From NCBI GenBank assembly GCA_004213025.1, contig SHBC01000002.1, forward strand, positions 12,598 through 76,597: a DNA stretch of 64,000 nt, in the 5' to 3' direction. The notes below the pieces were generated by a model. It was not told the DNA's origin. It was given only the letters and a program-made list of their open reading frames with translations, and did no database searches. Made by a program: the position numbers and the translations under genes. Shown one piece after another: positions 9,885 to 18,914 of the stretch. This DNA is from SAR116 cluster bacterium (lineage in GTDB: Bacteria; Pseudomonadota; Alphaproteobacteria; Puniceispirillales; Puniceispirillaceae). Position 1 is the first letter of the stretch. Each line of letters starts with the position of its first letter.

Positions 9885-10916
9885 ATGCCGTCTTACATGT
9901 CCGCAACCGAAGTTGCCAACCGCGCGCCACTTGGTGCGCGCACCGACAATTTTGCCTTCTGGTGGCTGGTCATCATGGCTGGCTTTGTCGGCATCATGGT
10001 GCTGATCGGCGGCGTGACCCGCCTGACCGGCAGCGGACTGTCGATGGTCGAATGGCGCCCCCTGATGGGAACCCTGCCGCCGCTGACCGCCGCCGAATGG
10101 GACCGGGTCTACCAGCTCTATGTCAATTCGCCCGAATATGGCGAATTCAATTACGGGATGGACCTCGCCGGCTTCAAGACGATCTTCTTCTGGGAATATC
10201 TGCACCGTCTCTGGGGACGGCTTCTTGGCGTTGCCTTTGTCATTCCCTTTGCCTGGATGATCATCCGCGATCGGGTGCCGAACGGGCTTGGCGGGCGTCT
10301 GTTCCTGCTGATGATTCTTGGTGGCTTTCAGGGTGTGATCGGCTGGTGGATGGTGAAGTCCGGCCTGACGGCGGATGCCACGGTTTCCCAATATCGCCTT
10401 GCCACACATCTTGGCATGGCGCTGGTGATTTTCGCGCTGCTGCTGTGGACAGCCTTCGATATCCGTTATGGGCGGGCCGGCTTTCCGGGCGGACATGCCG
10501 GCGGAACCCTGCTCACCGTCGCGCTGACCATTCTTGCCGGGGCGCTTGTCGCCGGCATGGATGCCGGTCTTCTCTATAATCATTACCCGATGATGGGAAA
10601 TGGGCTGGTGCCTGTTGAATATGGCGAGATGGGGATGCTTGATGCGTTCGAGAACCCCGCCTCGGCGCAGTTTCATCACCGCTGGATTGCGCTGCTTGCC
10701 GTTCTGGCGGTGATCACGCTTGTCGTGAAGGCGCGCCGCCAACCTGCCAGTCGCGGGCCGGCAACGCTGGCGCTGGTGCTTGTCTGCGGGCAGTTCGCGT
10801 TGGGCATCGCCGTGCTTCTCCACGGCGTGCCGGTGTCACTTGGCGCGATGCATCAGACCGGTGCGGTGCTGCTTCTCGGCAGTGTCATCTGGACAGTTCA
10901 CCGGATGGCACGCTGA
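9885..10916 (+). CDS. ctaA: Heme A synthase (COX15/CtaA)
   Basis: A membrane enzyme that oxidises heme O to heme A for aa3-type cytochrome oxidase. The 343 residues form about eight hydrophobic segments. Recognisable COX15 features are GGVTRLTGSGLSMVEWRP near the N-terminus, EYLHRLWGRLLG, and FHHRW in the second half, with histidines as heme ligands in the family. The single-chain, about 340-residue type is the alphaproteobacterial/mitochondrial class. The start at 9885 is preceded by GGGG six bases upstream. A second Met four codons in is possible. It converges on aspS with only 4 bp between the stop codons. Confidence 0.95.
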   Translation: MPSYMSATEVANRAPLGARTDNFAFWWLVIMAGFVGIMVLIGGVTRLTGSGLSMVEWRPLMGTLPPLTAAEWDRVYQLYVNSPEYGEFNYGMDLAGFKTIFFWEYLHRLWGRLLGVAFVIPFAWMIIRDRVPNGLGGRLFLLMILGGFQGVIGWWMVKSGLTADATVSQYRLATHLGMALVIFALLLWTAFDIRYGRAGFPGGHAGGTLLTVALTILAGALVAGMDAGLLYNHYPMMGNGLVPVEYGEMGMLDAFENPASAQFHHRWIALLAVLAVITLVVKARRQPASRGPATLALVLVCGQFALGIAVLLHGVPVSLGAMHQTGAVLLLGSVIWTVHRMAR

Positions 10917-10920
10917 AAGA

Positions 10921-12690
10921 TCAGCTTTTCTTCGGCACCGGCGCGCGGCGGATATGAAGCTCGGCCAGCGCGCTGTCATCGACCGAAGACGGCGCCGCCA
11001 TCATCAGATCCTCGGCCTTGCCATTCATCGGGAACAGGATGACCTCACGGATGTTCGGCTCGTCGGCGATCAGCATCACCATGCGGTCGATCCCGGGGGC
11101 GATGCCGCCATGCGGCGGCGCGCCAAAGCAGAAGGCGTTGATCATCGCCGGGAACTTGTCATCGACGACCTGCGAGTCATAGCCGGCAATCTCGAACGCC
11201 TTGTACATCACATCGGGGAGATGGTTCCGGATCGCCCCGGATGACAGCTCGACGCCGTTGCAGACAAGATCATATTGCCAGGCATTGATGGTCAGCGGGT
11301 CCTGTTCCTCAAGCGCCTTCAGACCACCCTGCGGCATCGAGAAGGGGTTGTGCGAGAAATCGATCTTGCCGGTGGTCTCATCGCGCTCATACATCGGGAA
11401 ATCGACAATCCAGGCAAAGCGGAAGACGGTCTCGTCAATCAGCCCCTGCTCCTCGCCGATGCGCACCCGTGCGCGGCCGGCCAGATTTGCCGCTGCCGCC
11501 TCGTCGGCGCAGGCAAAGAACACCGCGTCACCATCGCCAACACCCGTGGCAAGACGAATTTCCTCGGCCTTTTCCGGCCCCAGCGCCTTTGCCACCGGAC
11601 CACGTGCCTCGCCATCACCATAGATGATATAGCCCATGCCGGGGGCACCTTCGGACTGCGCCCAGCTGTTCATCCGGTCGGCAATGGCGCGGCTGCCGCA
11701 TTTCGGCCCGGGCACCGCGCGAACGACGCTGCCGCCCTCGACCGCCTTGGCGAAAATCGAAAAGCCCGACCCCCGAAACCTTTCGGTGACGTCGCAGATC
11801 TCGATCGGGATCCGTAGGTCAGGCTTGTCATTGCCATATTTCAGCATCGACTCGGCGAACGGGATATGCACGAACTCCTGATCGATGGCCTTGTCGGAGA
11901 ACTCCTCGAAGACGCCGCGGATGACAGGTTCGACAGCGTCGAACACATCCTGCTGCTCGACAAAGCTCATCTCGAGGTCAAGCTGGTAGAATTCGCCGGG
12001 GCTGCGATCGGCGCGGCTGTCCTCATCGCGGAAACAGGGCGCGATCTGGAAATAGCGGTCAAACCCGGAGACCATGACAAGCTGTTTGAATTGCTGCGGC
12101 GCCTGCGGCAGCGCGTAGAATTTACCGGGGTGAAGACGCGCCGGCACCAGAAAGTCACGCGCACCCTCAGGCGATGATGCGGTCAGGATCGGTGTCTGGA
12201 ATTCGGTGAAGCCCTGCGCCACCATCCGCGCCCGGATCGACTGGATGATCTTCGCGCGCAGCATGATATTGTCATGCGGGCGGGCCCGGCGCAGATCGAG
12301 ATAGCGATAGCGAAGCCGCGTCTCTTCACCTGAGTCGGTGTCGGAATTCACCTGCAGCGGCAACGTGTCCGCCGCCGACTGAACGTCAAAACTCTCGATG
12401 CGAACCTCGACATGTCCGGTTGGCAGCGATGTGTTGATGGTCTCGTCACTTCGTTTCAGAACGGTGCCGGTGATCGTCACCACGGATTCAAGCCGCGTTG
12501 CCTCGACCGCGGCAAAGCTTGGATCGGAGGAATCAACGACACATTGCGTCAGCCCGTAATGATCACGAAGATCGACGAAAACCAGCTGGCCATGATCGCG
12601 CTTCCGGTTGATCCAGCCCGACAGGCGAACCGACTGGCCGACATTGGCCTCGGCAAGCTCGCCGCATGTATGTGAGCGATAGGCGTGCAT
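10921..12690 (-). CDS. aspS: Aspartyl-tRNA synthetase
   Basis: A class II aminoacyl-tRNA synthetase, 589 residues, the long bacterial form with the GAD insertion domain. The OB-fold anticodon-binding domain is N-terminal ([19 protein letters not shown]). Class II motif 2 appears as [19 protein letters not shown] and motif 3 as [12 protein letters not shown]. The start [12 protein letters not shown] at 12690 is chosen over an in-frame ATG 32 codons upstream because family members begin at this sequence. Long bacterial AspRSs are often non-discriminating (also charging tRNA-Asn) when GatCAB is present. This cannot be decided from the window. Confidence 0.96.
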   Translation of the reverse strand: MHAYRSHTCGELAEANVGQSVRLSGWINRKRDHGQLVFVDLRDHYGLTQCVVDSSDPSFAAVEATRLESVVTITGTVLKRSDETINTSLPTGHVEVRIESFDVQSAADTLPLQVNSDTDSGEETRLRYRYLDLRRARPHDNIMLRAKIIQSIRARMVAQGFTEFQTPILTASSPEGARDFLVPARLHPGKFYALPQAPQQFKQLVMVSGFDRYFQIAPCFRDEDSRADRSPGEFYQLDLEMSFVEQQDVFDAVEPVIRGVFEEFSDKAIDQEFVHIPFAESMLKYGNDKPDLRIPIEICDVTERFRGSGFSIFAKAVEGGSVVRAVPGPKCGSRAIADRMNSWAQSEGAPGMGYIIYGDGEARGPVAKALGPEKAEEIRLATGVGDGDAVFFACADEAAAANLAGRARVRIGEEQGLIDETVFRFAWIVDFPMYERDETTGKIDFSHNPFSMPQGGLKALEEQDPLTINAWQYDLVCNGVELSSGAIRNHLPDVMYKAFEIAGYDSQVVDDKFPAMINAFCFGAPPHGGIAPGIDRMVMLIADEPNIREVILFPMNGKAEDLMMAAPSSVDDSALAELHIRRAPVPKKS

Positions 12691-12754
12691 CTTGATACTC
12701 CGACTGGGAACTGGGGGCGACGAAGCCGGTCCGTCTGGCGTGAAAAGCGCGCGC

Positions 12755-12783
12755 AGTATGCAAAGATTGCCTGGCTTCCGCAA
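12755..12783 (-). promoter_or_regulatory. Probable aspS promoter
   Basis: On the minus strand TTGCGG (12778-12783), a 17-bp spacer and CATACT (12755-12760) lie about 65 bp upstream of the aspS start. Confidence 0.42.
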
Positions 12784-12846
12784 CATGCTTGTCGCGGCAG
12801 GCCTGTGGCACTCCCGCGGCAGCGCTGTGGTGGTCCTGTGGTGGCT

Positions 12847-13872
12847 CTAGTCGCGGCCGCGCCGTCGTCCCCGGCCACGCCGCCCGGCACCGCCCTCGGG
12901 GCGCGTTTCACCTGGCATGGGCACATCCTTCCACGGCGTGCCAAGCGCCGCCAGCGCCGCGTCACTGTCGAAGTCCCGTTTCGGGGTGGCGCGAAGCGCC
13001 GCCGCCATCGCCGCCACATGATCCGGTGTGGTGCCGCAACATCCGCCGATGATGCTGATCCCGGCATCGCGCGCGAGGCAGGCATATTCGGCCATCAGTT
13101 CCGGCGTGCCATGATAATGGATGCCGCCATCGACATATTCGGGAATGCCGCAATTGCCCTTGGCGATGACCGGTGTTTCGACAACCGGCAGCATCTCCTG
13201 CACCGAATGCAGGAGTTCAGCCGGCCCGATGCCACAATTCGCGCCGACACAGGCGGCACCGAATTCGGTCGCCTGGCGCGCGAAATCGGCCGGCAGGACG
13301 CCCATCATTGATCTGGCGGCGGTGTCAAACGTCATGCAGGCTGCCACCTCAAGCCCGGTCGAGGCAGCGGCATCAATGGCGGCCTGAACCTCTTCCAGTG
13401 ACGACATCGTTTCCACCCAGAGAAGATCAACCCCGCCCTCGGCAAGGGCTTCGGCCTGTTCGGTGAAGGCGGCGCGGGCATCATCATAGTCAAGCGCGCC
13501 CATCGGCGCGAACAGCTCGCCGGTCGGACCAATCGAGCCGGCGACAAGAACGGTCTGGCCATTGCGATCCCGCCCCGCATCGGCAGCCGCCCTGGCAAGC
13601 CGCGCCGCGGCAAGATTGAGCTCGCCAACGCGATCCTGCGCGCCATGAAGACGAAGACGATGATGCGTGCCGCCGAATGAATTGGTCAGCACCAACTGCG
13701 ATCCGGCATCGATGAAGGCGCTATGCAGCGCTGCAACCTCATCCGGCCTTTCGACATTCCACAGTTCAGGTGGATAGCCGGTCTCAAGGCCCTGGTTGAA
13801 ATAGTTGGTGCCGGTGGCGCCATCAGCGACGATCCAGCCGGTCTCGGCCAGAAGGGTATTCAGGGTGGTCAT
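12847..13872 (-). CDS. Homocysteine S-methyltransferase (betaine-type, Bmt family)
   Basis: A zinc-dependent methyltransferase that regenerates methionine from homocysteine, with betaine as the likely methyl donor in this group. The TIM-barrel family signatures are DGATGTNYF near the N-terminus, GANCG with C213, and GGCCGTTPDH with C278/C279. These three cysteines are the zinc/homocysteine ligands of the family. The 341-residue length matches. The last 15 residues are a basic Arg/Gly tail (GAGRRGRGRRRGRD), which is unusual. Donor specificity (betaine, S-methylmethionine or dimethylsulfonio compounds) cannot be settled from sequence alone. Confidence 0.85.
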   Translation of the reverse strand: MTTLNTLLAETGWIVADGATGTNYFNQGLETGYPPELWNVERPDEVAALHSAFIDAGSQLVLTNSFGGTHHRLRLHGAQDRVGELNLAAARLARAAADAGRDRNGQTVLVAGSIGPTGELFAPMGALDYDDARAAFTEQAEALAEGGVDLLWVETMSSLEEVQAAIDAAASTGLEVAACMTFDTAARSMMGVLPADFARQATEFGAACVGANCGIGPAELLHSVQEMLPVVETPVIAKGNCGIPEYVDGGIHYHGTPELMAEYACLARDAGISIIGGCCGTTPDHVAAMAAALRATPKRDFDSDAALAALGTPWKDVPMPGETRPEGGAGRRGRGRRRGRD

Positions 13873-13888
13873 GGGGTGGTCTGTCTTT

Positions 13889-13969
13889 CCGTTGGTTGCT
13901 TAACCCGTTGGTTGCTCAACCCGTTTGTTGTTCATCCCGTTTTTTGTTCATCCCGTTTTTTTGTTCATC
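13889..13969. repeat. 16-17-bp tandem repeat, 5 graded copies
   Basis: Units run from CCGTTGGTTGCTTAAC to CCGTTTTTTTGTTCATC, with the T-run growing along the array. The array fills the gap between the DUF1289 gene (its stop lies within the last unit) and the homocysteine methyltransferase start, so it forms that gene's leader. Confidence 0.9.
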
Positions 13970-14192
13970 CCCGGCGGCGACGCGTCGGACGCCGCACGAC
14001 ACCTATCGCGGCGGCGCGCCTGTCGCGAAGCGCGTCCAGCAACTCACGCTGGTCGTCCAGGGTCATCGACCGCCAGGCGGCGATTTCAGTACCGGTACGA
14101 AAACACCCAATACAATGGCCCGAAACAGGGTCGAGCTGACAGACCGAAATACATGGCGAGGGAAGGGCAGCATTGTCCGTCTGGCGGCTCAT
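13965..14192 (-). CDS. DUF1289 small cysteine-rich protein
   Basis: A 75-residue DUF1289 protein. The family pattern PSPCISVCQLDPVSGHCIGCFRT...EIAAW is complete, with four cysteines that could bind a metal or Fe-S cluster. The function of the family is unknown. The C-terminus is a short Arg-rich tail (RRPTRRRRG) whose coding end runs into a tandem-repeat array. It is probably co-oriented with the methyltransferase gene downstream. Confidence 0.85.
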   Translation of the reverse strand: MSRQTDNAALPSPCISVCQLDPVSGHCIGCFRTGTEIAAWRSMTLDDQRELLDALRDRRAAAIGVVRRPTRRRRG

Positions 14193-14234
14193 CTCGTCTC
14201 ACCCCTTGCCACTGGCAAGAATGCCGTCCGCCTG

Positions 14235-14747
14235 TCAGGCGGCGACGCTTTCACCATCGTCCGACAGCATGGCGCTGTTCAATGCCGCAAGCGCGGCGTC
14301 AAGGCTCTCCCGGCCGCCGGCAACAATCTTGCCATCGACACCGACGCCCGTATCGCCATCGCGGGCCGGCACGGCCAGATCAATCAGGTCAAGAAGCGCG
14401 GCCGCCTCTTCCAGCACCAGCACCGGCATGTCTTCGCGGGTAAAGGCACGCATCAGACGCTTGGCATGGGCCTCCGGCAACAGCGTCGTGACATGCCGCT
14501 CACCCGACGGGATGATCAGCGCGTCATAATCAATGGCAAGCGTCGTCGACAGCGTCGAATCAACAGGATAGGACATGCCCCAGCCGCTTCCATTCCAGGC
14601 ATTCGTCAGACCGGCATCGCGTGAGATGACACGAAGCTTCGCGTTGACGGACATCATGGCGCGCTGAATGGCGATGAAGATGTCCTCATCAAAGCCGCTG
14701 GCGACCATGATGGCGACGGTTTTGCCTGTGAAATTGGAAAGCTGCAT
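14235..14747 (-). CDS. DJ-1/PfpI-like domain protein lacking the nucleophilic cysteine
   Basis: A 170-residue protein with a class I glutamine-amidotransferase-like (DJ-1/PfpI) fold. It shows the beta-strand GKTVAIMVASGFDEDIF, LIIPSGER, and VLVLEEAAALLDLID where the nucleophile elbow should be. The elbow normally holds Cys, but here it reads LEEAAAL, so peptidase, glyoxalase or amidase activity is unlikely. The pattern most resembles the non-catalytic C-terminal domain of large catalases, although no catalase is attached. It sits between the cytidylyltransferase fusion and DUF1289 genes on the same strand. The role is unknown. Confidence 0.65.
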   Translation of the reverse strand: MQLSNFTGKTVAIMVASGFDEDIFIAIQRAMMSVNAKLRVISRDAGLTNAWNGSGWGMSYPVDSTLSTTLAIDYDALIIPSGERHVTTLLPEAHAKRLMRAFTREDMPVLVLEEAAALLDLIDLAVPARDGDTGVGVDGKIVAGGRESLDAALAALNSAMLSDDGESVAA

Positions 14748-14927
14748 CTATCATGCTCCTGTACGGGGGAAATCTGTTGTTCACGAACCGGCCCTGTGAT
14801 TCCTGCCGCCAGGCGTCGGACAGATATATCCGATGGCGGTCGATTGTGAGGGAGGCGGTGACGAGAATTTGACGCCGGTATACAGTCCCTTTGCGGCAGG
14901 TTCAAGCCCGTATTGTCAGAAGCTGGT

Positions 14928-16556
14928 TCAGGCGCCAGGATTCTGTCCAGCACGGAGAAGATCCTCGGGCGTGTCGATATCGCGATGGATGCTGTCATCA
15001 TGCCAGCTGATGCTGTTGACCGCGGCGGGGTTTTCGCGCAACACCTGCCTGCCACCCATATCGCCGCTGAGCCTGCCAAGCGCCTCGAAAAACCCGCACC
15101 CCCACAGAACCGGGTTGCCGCGCCGCCCCTCATGAACCGGGAATGAAATGCGAGCCTCATGATCGCCAAGACCGCTGTGATCGCGGATCATCTCGGCGAC
15201 CAGATCGGGCGAGATATAGGGCATGTCACCAAGCGCGATCAGCGCGCCGGACACCGTCTGCGGCAGGGCGGCGATTCCGGCCGCCACCGAACCCGCCTGA
15301 CCGGCAACAAAATCGGCATTGTGCGCGAAGGTAACCTCCAACCCGTGAAGCGCCGCAACAATCTCATCACGCTGATGACCGGTCACCACCACAAGATCCA
15401 TGATCCCGCCATCACGCATCGCCTGCGCCGCCCGCCGCACCAGAGGCTCACCATCGATCTCGACGAGGAGCTTGTTGACCTCGCCCATCCGCCGCGACGA
15501 CCCGGCCGCCAGCAGAACGCCGCCGATGGCGATGTTGCTTGGCCGCCGGCGTTCAACCATCTTGCGCGGCAGCGGGCGTGACGCAATCTCCATCAGCAAC
15601 CCGCCAATGGCCATGTCGGCAATCTCGTCATCATCGATCTTGATGTCGGCAAGAACCAGCTGCAGCACCCAGTCGAACCCGTTCAGGCGCGGAGAGCGCG
15701 CGCAACCCGGCATGCCGATCACCGGCACCTCACCAAGCCCGGCCATCATCAGAAGATTCCCCGGATCGGCCGGCAGTCCTAGCCTTGCCACCTTGCCACC
15801 TGCCGCCTCGACAGCCATCGGCACCACGTCACGCCGGTCACAGATGGCGGATGCGCCGCAAATCAGAATGGCCTCGGCACCATGGTGCCGGGACTCGCCA
15901 ATGGCGGCGGCAAGGCTGGCGGTGTCATGCGCGACGATACGGCTGTCGACAAGCGCACAGCCAAGCTGGTCAAGCCGTTGCTTCGTCACCTTTTCGGTCG
16001 CCGTCAGAAGTGCCGGCTTCATCCCCTCGACACGCGTCTGGATCAACGCAAAGGGCCGCGCGCGGAGCGGATGGAACCCGAAGACAGGCATCCCGCCAGC
16101 CTCGGCGATGGCCGCCTCAACAGTGGTTTCGGGCAGGCTGTAAGGGATGATTTTCAGCGTGGCGATCATGTCACCATCTTCAAGAAGCTGATTGTGCTGC
16201 ACACAGGCCAGCGTGATGCCCTCATCAACCCTGTTGAGATGTTTCAGCCGCTGCCTGTCGAACCTGACAATACCCCGCCCGGCGGCATAGATGTTGACGC
16301 GGCCCGTCGCGGCGGATGACATCCGCAGGCCAGCCGGCACCAGCGCCGCCGCCAGCCTGTCGGCGGCGCTGTCCTCGTCAAGGTCCCCGGCCTCGAGCCT
16401 GGCCACGGTGATTGTGTCGATCCCTGCCGCAACCAGCCGCGCGATGTCAGGCGGCGCAAGGCGGGTGCCCTTGCGGATCCGGCCGTCCGGCAGATACACC
16501 GCATGCGCCAGAATGGTGCCCTCGCTGTCATCCGGTGCGGCTGGTCCGAACTTCAT
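14928..16556 (-). CDS. Molybdopterin-binding domain / MocA-like molybdenum cofactor cytidylyltransferase fusion
   Basis: Predicted to attach CMP to molybdenum cofactor, giving the MCD cofactor used by xanthine-oxidase-family hydroxylases such as the CoxL encoded nearby. Residues 1 to about 340 contain a MoeA/MogA-like molybdopterin-binding module (AILICGASAICDRRDVVP; PVIGMPGCARSPRLNGFD). The C-terminal part is a MobA/MocA-type nucleotidyltransferase, with GVLLAAGSSRRMG, the downstream lysine, and GDMPYISPD. The stop overlaps nothing downstream. Its start overlaps the XdhC-type gene by 4 bp, and it is the last gene of the cox accessory operon. This two-domain arrangement is known in alphaproteobacteria. 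Confidence 0.88.
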   Translation of the reverse strand: MKFGPAAPDDSEGTILAHAVYLPDGRIRKGTRLAPPDIARLVAAGIDTITVARLEAGDLDEDSAADRLAAALVPAGLRMSSAATGRVNIYAAGRGIVRFDRQRLKHLNRVDEGITLACVQHNQLLEDGDMIATLKIIPYSLPETTVEAAIAEAGGMPVFGFHPLRARPFALIQTRVEGMKPALLTATEKVTKQRLDQLGCALVDSRIVAHDTASLAAAIGESRHHGAEAILICGASAICDRRDVVPMAVEAAGGKVARLGLPADPGNLLMMAGLGEVPVIGMPGCARSPRLNGFDWVLQLVLADIKIDDDEIADMAIGGLLMEIASRPLPRKMVERRRPSNIAIGGVLLAAGSSRRMGEVNKLLVEIDGEPLVRRAAQAMRDGGIMDLVVVTGHQRDEIVAALHGLEVTFAHNADFVAGQAGSVAAGIAALPQTVSGALIALGDMPYISPDLVAEMIRDHSGLGDHEARISFPVHEGRRGNPVLWGCGFFEALGRLSGDMGGRQVLRENPAAVNSISWHDDSIHRDIDTPEDLLRAGQNPGA

Positions 16557-17611
16557 GCCGCCGCGCCCCGCCGTTCGACAGCGATCATCTGCGCCAGGAT
16601 CGAGACCGCGATCTCAGCCGGCGTCCTGGCACCGATATCCAGCCCCACGGGCCCATTGAGCCGCGCCAGATCGTCATCGGCAAAACCGGCCTCGCGCAGC
16701 CTGTCACACCGTGCCGCATGGGTGCGGCGTGACCCGAGGCAACCTATGTAGAATGCCCTGCTTGCCAGCGCCGCCTGCAGCCCCGGATCGTCGATCTTCG
16801 GGTCATGCGTCAGCGTTACGATGGCGGTGCGCTCATCAGGCTGCAATTCGGCCAGCGCCTCGTCAGGCCAGGCTGTCAGACGGGTGAGTCCGGGAAACCT
16901 GTCTTCCGTGCTGAACACGGCGCGCGGATCGATCACCGCAACATCATAGCCAGCCTGGCGCGCCATCGGCGCCAGGAACTGCGTGATATGAACCCCGCCA
17001 ATGACGACAAGCCGCCGTGGCGGGACATGCCGGAAGGTGAAAACCGATTCATCGCCGGACAGATCCGACGCTGGCCCAGCATCATCACCAGCATCACCAT
17101 CAACAGCATCAATCAGCGCGCCGGTCGTCGCATCAAGGGTCATGGCACCGGCCCGCCGCGCCGCCATGTCGTCGGCCAGCGCCGCAAGATCGCCCACCGG
17201 CAGGCCGTCTGCCGCCACCGGCGTGACAAGCACCGCGATCCGCCCACCGCATGACAGCCCCACTTCCCAGGCAGCAGCGTCGGCGACGCCGAAATCAAGC
17301 CGCTGACCCGTACCGGCAGCAAGCGAGTCCAACGCGGCATCTATCACCGCACCTTCAACGCAGCCGCCGGAGACAGAGCCTTCGACCGTCATGTCATCAC
17401 GCACAACCATCACACTGCCGACCGGGCGCGGCGATGACCCCCAGGTCTGGATGACAAGGGCAAGCGCCACGCCGTGCCCTGCCACAATCCACCGCTGTGC
17501 GGTCTGGATCAGGCTTGTATTCGTCATTGTTTCGGGGGTCATTGTTTCGGGGGTCATTGTCTCGGGGGCCATTGTTTCGGGGGTCTCACCCGTGGTTTCG
17601 ATTGCGGTCAT
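16553..17611 (-). CDS. XdhC/CoxF-type molybdenum hydroxylase maturation protein
   Basis: A member of the XdhC family, which binds molybdenum cofactor and delivers it, sulfurated, to xanthine-oxidase-type enzymes. The N-terminal XdhC signatures GSVSGGCVEGAVIDAAL and LSCGGRIAVLV are present. The C-terminal Rossmann domain reads VVIGGVHITQFLAPMA then DPRAVFSTEDRFPG. The ATG at 17611 is chosen over an upstream frame start because GAAGGAA lies just before it and it leaves a 10-bp gap after coxE. The first about 25 residues contain four in-frame 5-residue repeats (consensus MTPET) from a 15-bp tandem array. It overlaps the cytidylyltransferase gene by 4 bp. Confidence 0.88.
   Translation of the reverse strand: MTAIETTGETPETMAPETMTPETMTPETMTNTSLIQTAQRWIVAGHGVALALVIQTWGSSPRPVGSVMVVRDDMTVEGSVSGGCVEGAVIDAALDSLAAGTGQRLDFGVADAAAWEVGLSCGGRIAVLVTPVAADGLPVGDLAALADDMAARRAGAMTLDATTGALIDAVDGDAGDDAGPASDLSGDESVFTFRHVPPRRLVVIGGVHITQFLAPMARQAGYDVAVIDPRAVFSTEDRFPGLTRLTAWPDEALAELQPDERTAIVTLTHDPKIDDPGLQAALASRAFYIGCLGSRRTHAARCDRLREAGFADDDLARLNGPVGLDIGARTPAEIAVSILAQMIAVERRGAAA
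17525..17584. repeat. 15-bp tandem repeat, 4 copies, N-terminus of XdhC-type gene
   Basis: CATTGTTTCGGGGGT repeated in frame (on the minus strand), adding four Met-(Ala/Thr)-Pro-Glu-Thr units to the N-terminus. Confidence 0.93.
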
Positions 17612-17621
17612 CGCTGTTCCT

Positions 17622-18914
17622 TCATGCCTCGGCCTGCACCGCGCGAAGCCGGTCACGCCATCCGTCAAGATCGCGATGGTGCCAGTTTGCCGGAAGATCG
17701 GTCCCGAGAACATTGGCAAGATCGGCCATGGACGACAGCGAATGGATCGGCACAAAGGCGTCGACATGCGGCAGGATCTGCTGAATTCCGGCGCTTCGCG
17801 GCTCAAACCCGTCAAAGCGCAGCAGCGGGTTCAGCCAGATCAGCCGCGAACAGGATTTGTGCAGCCGCTCAACCTCGAAGGCAAGGTTGCTGTCGCTGTC
17901 ACGGTCCAGCCCGTCGGTGATCAGCAGGACAACGGCGCCCTGGCCAAGCACCCGGCGCGACCAGTCGCGGTTGAAGCTGGCTATGGCGCTGGAAATCCGT
18001 GTCCCGCCCGACCAGTCATCGACAAGAGACGAGACATTCCGCAGCGCGGCGTCCGGGTCGCGGCCGCGCATCTGGCGGGAAATATTGGTCAGACGGGTGC
18101 CGAACAGAAAGCTGTGGACGATGCCGCGCCGCTGGGTCAGCGCATGGGTGAAACGAAGCAGCATCCGTGAATACCGCTCCATCGATCCGGAGATGTCGCA
18201 GATCACGACAAGCGGGCGCGGGCGGCGGCGCGGCGTCTCGTGAATCGGCAAGGCAAGACCGCCATTGCGCGTCATCCGTCGCAGCGTCTGCCGGAAGGAC
18301 AGGCGGCCCTTGCTGCGATGCGGCTGAAACCGGCGTGAAGGACGTTGCGGCAGCGGCAGCCGCATGGCGTCGATGGCGCGTTCGGCCTCGGCAATCTCGG
18401 CCGCCGACATCTGCTGGAAATCCATGCTGCGAAAATGCTCGTCCGCCGAGGAGGTCATCGACATGTCGATCTCGACGCGTTCGCTATCCTCGATATCGGT
18501 GATTGGTGGCGGCGCTTCCGCGCGCAGCGCCTCATCAACGCGGCGCGCTGTCGGCGGCGTCTCCTCAGCCTCGCCATCACGCGCCAGCGTTGGCAGCAGA
18601 AGGTCGCGCATCTTTTCCATCAGCCGGGGATTGCGCCAGAAAATGTGAAAGGCCTGATCGAACAGCAACCGGTCCTCGGGCCGCTTCACAAGGCAGCTTG
18701 CCAGCGCGTGATAGAATTCATCACGATTGCCAAGATCGATCTCGCGGCTGGCCTCGACACAGTCCAGAACCGCGGCCGGCCCGACATCCATACCAGCGCG
18801 GCGCAGCGTCCGCACGAAATGGGTGATGTTCTCGGCAAGCTTCATGCCGCGCCATGTCCCGCGGCGGCGGCGCGGCGCCGGAAAGTCTATGACATTGGCA
18901 GGCGGCGGCATCAT
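17622..18914 (-). CDS. coxE: CoxE-like von Willebrand factor A domain protein
   Basis: A VWA/MIDAS protein that works with the CoxD AAA+ ATPase in maturing the active site of CO-dehydrogenase-family enzymes. The 430 residues start with a helical region (THFVRTLRRAGMDVGPA). A basic linker follows, and then the VWA domain with the metal-ion-adhesion motif DISGSM at about residue 225 and later ITDGLDRDSD. It overlaps coxD by 4 bp and precedes the XdhC-type gene by 10 bp. In form I (true CODH) systems CoxD/E act on the Cu-S-Mo centre. Here they accompany a form II enzyme. Confidence 0.9.
   Translation of the reverse strand: MMPPPANVIDFPAPRRRRGTWRGMKLAENITHFVRTLRRAGMDVGPAAVLDCVEASREIDLGNRDEFYHALASCLVKRPEDRLLFDQAFHIFWRNPRLMEKMRDLLLPTLARDGEAEETPPTARRVDEALRAEAPPPITDIEDSERVEIDMSMTSSADEHFRSMDFQQMSAAEIAEAERAIDAMRLPLPQRPSRRFQPHRSKGRLSFRQTLRRMTRNGGLALPIHETPRRRPRPLVVICDISGSMERYSRMLLRFTHALTQRRGIVHSFLFGTRLTNISRQMRGRDPDAALRNVSSLVDDWSGGTRISSAIASFNRDWSRRVLGQGAVVLLITDGLDRDSDSNLAFEVERLHKSCSRLIWLNPLLRFDGFEPRSAGIQQILPHVDAFVPIHSLSSMADLANVLGTDLPANWHHRDLDGWRDRLRAVQAEA

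Noticed and set aside
13889..13969. Possible CRISPR array or other spaced repeat structure
   Set aside because: Units are directly adjacent with no spacers, diverge progressively and are far too short. No cas genes are present. The same applies to the other tandem arrays.
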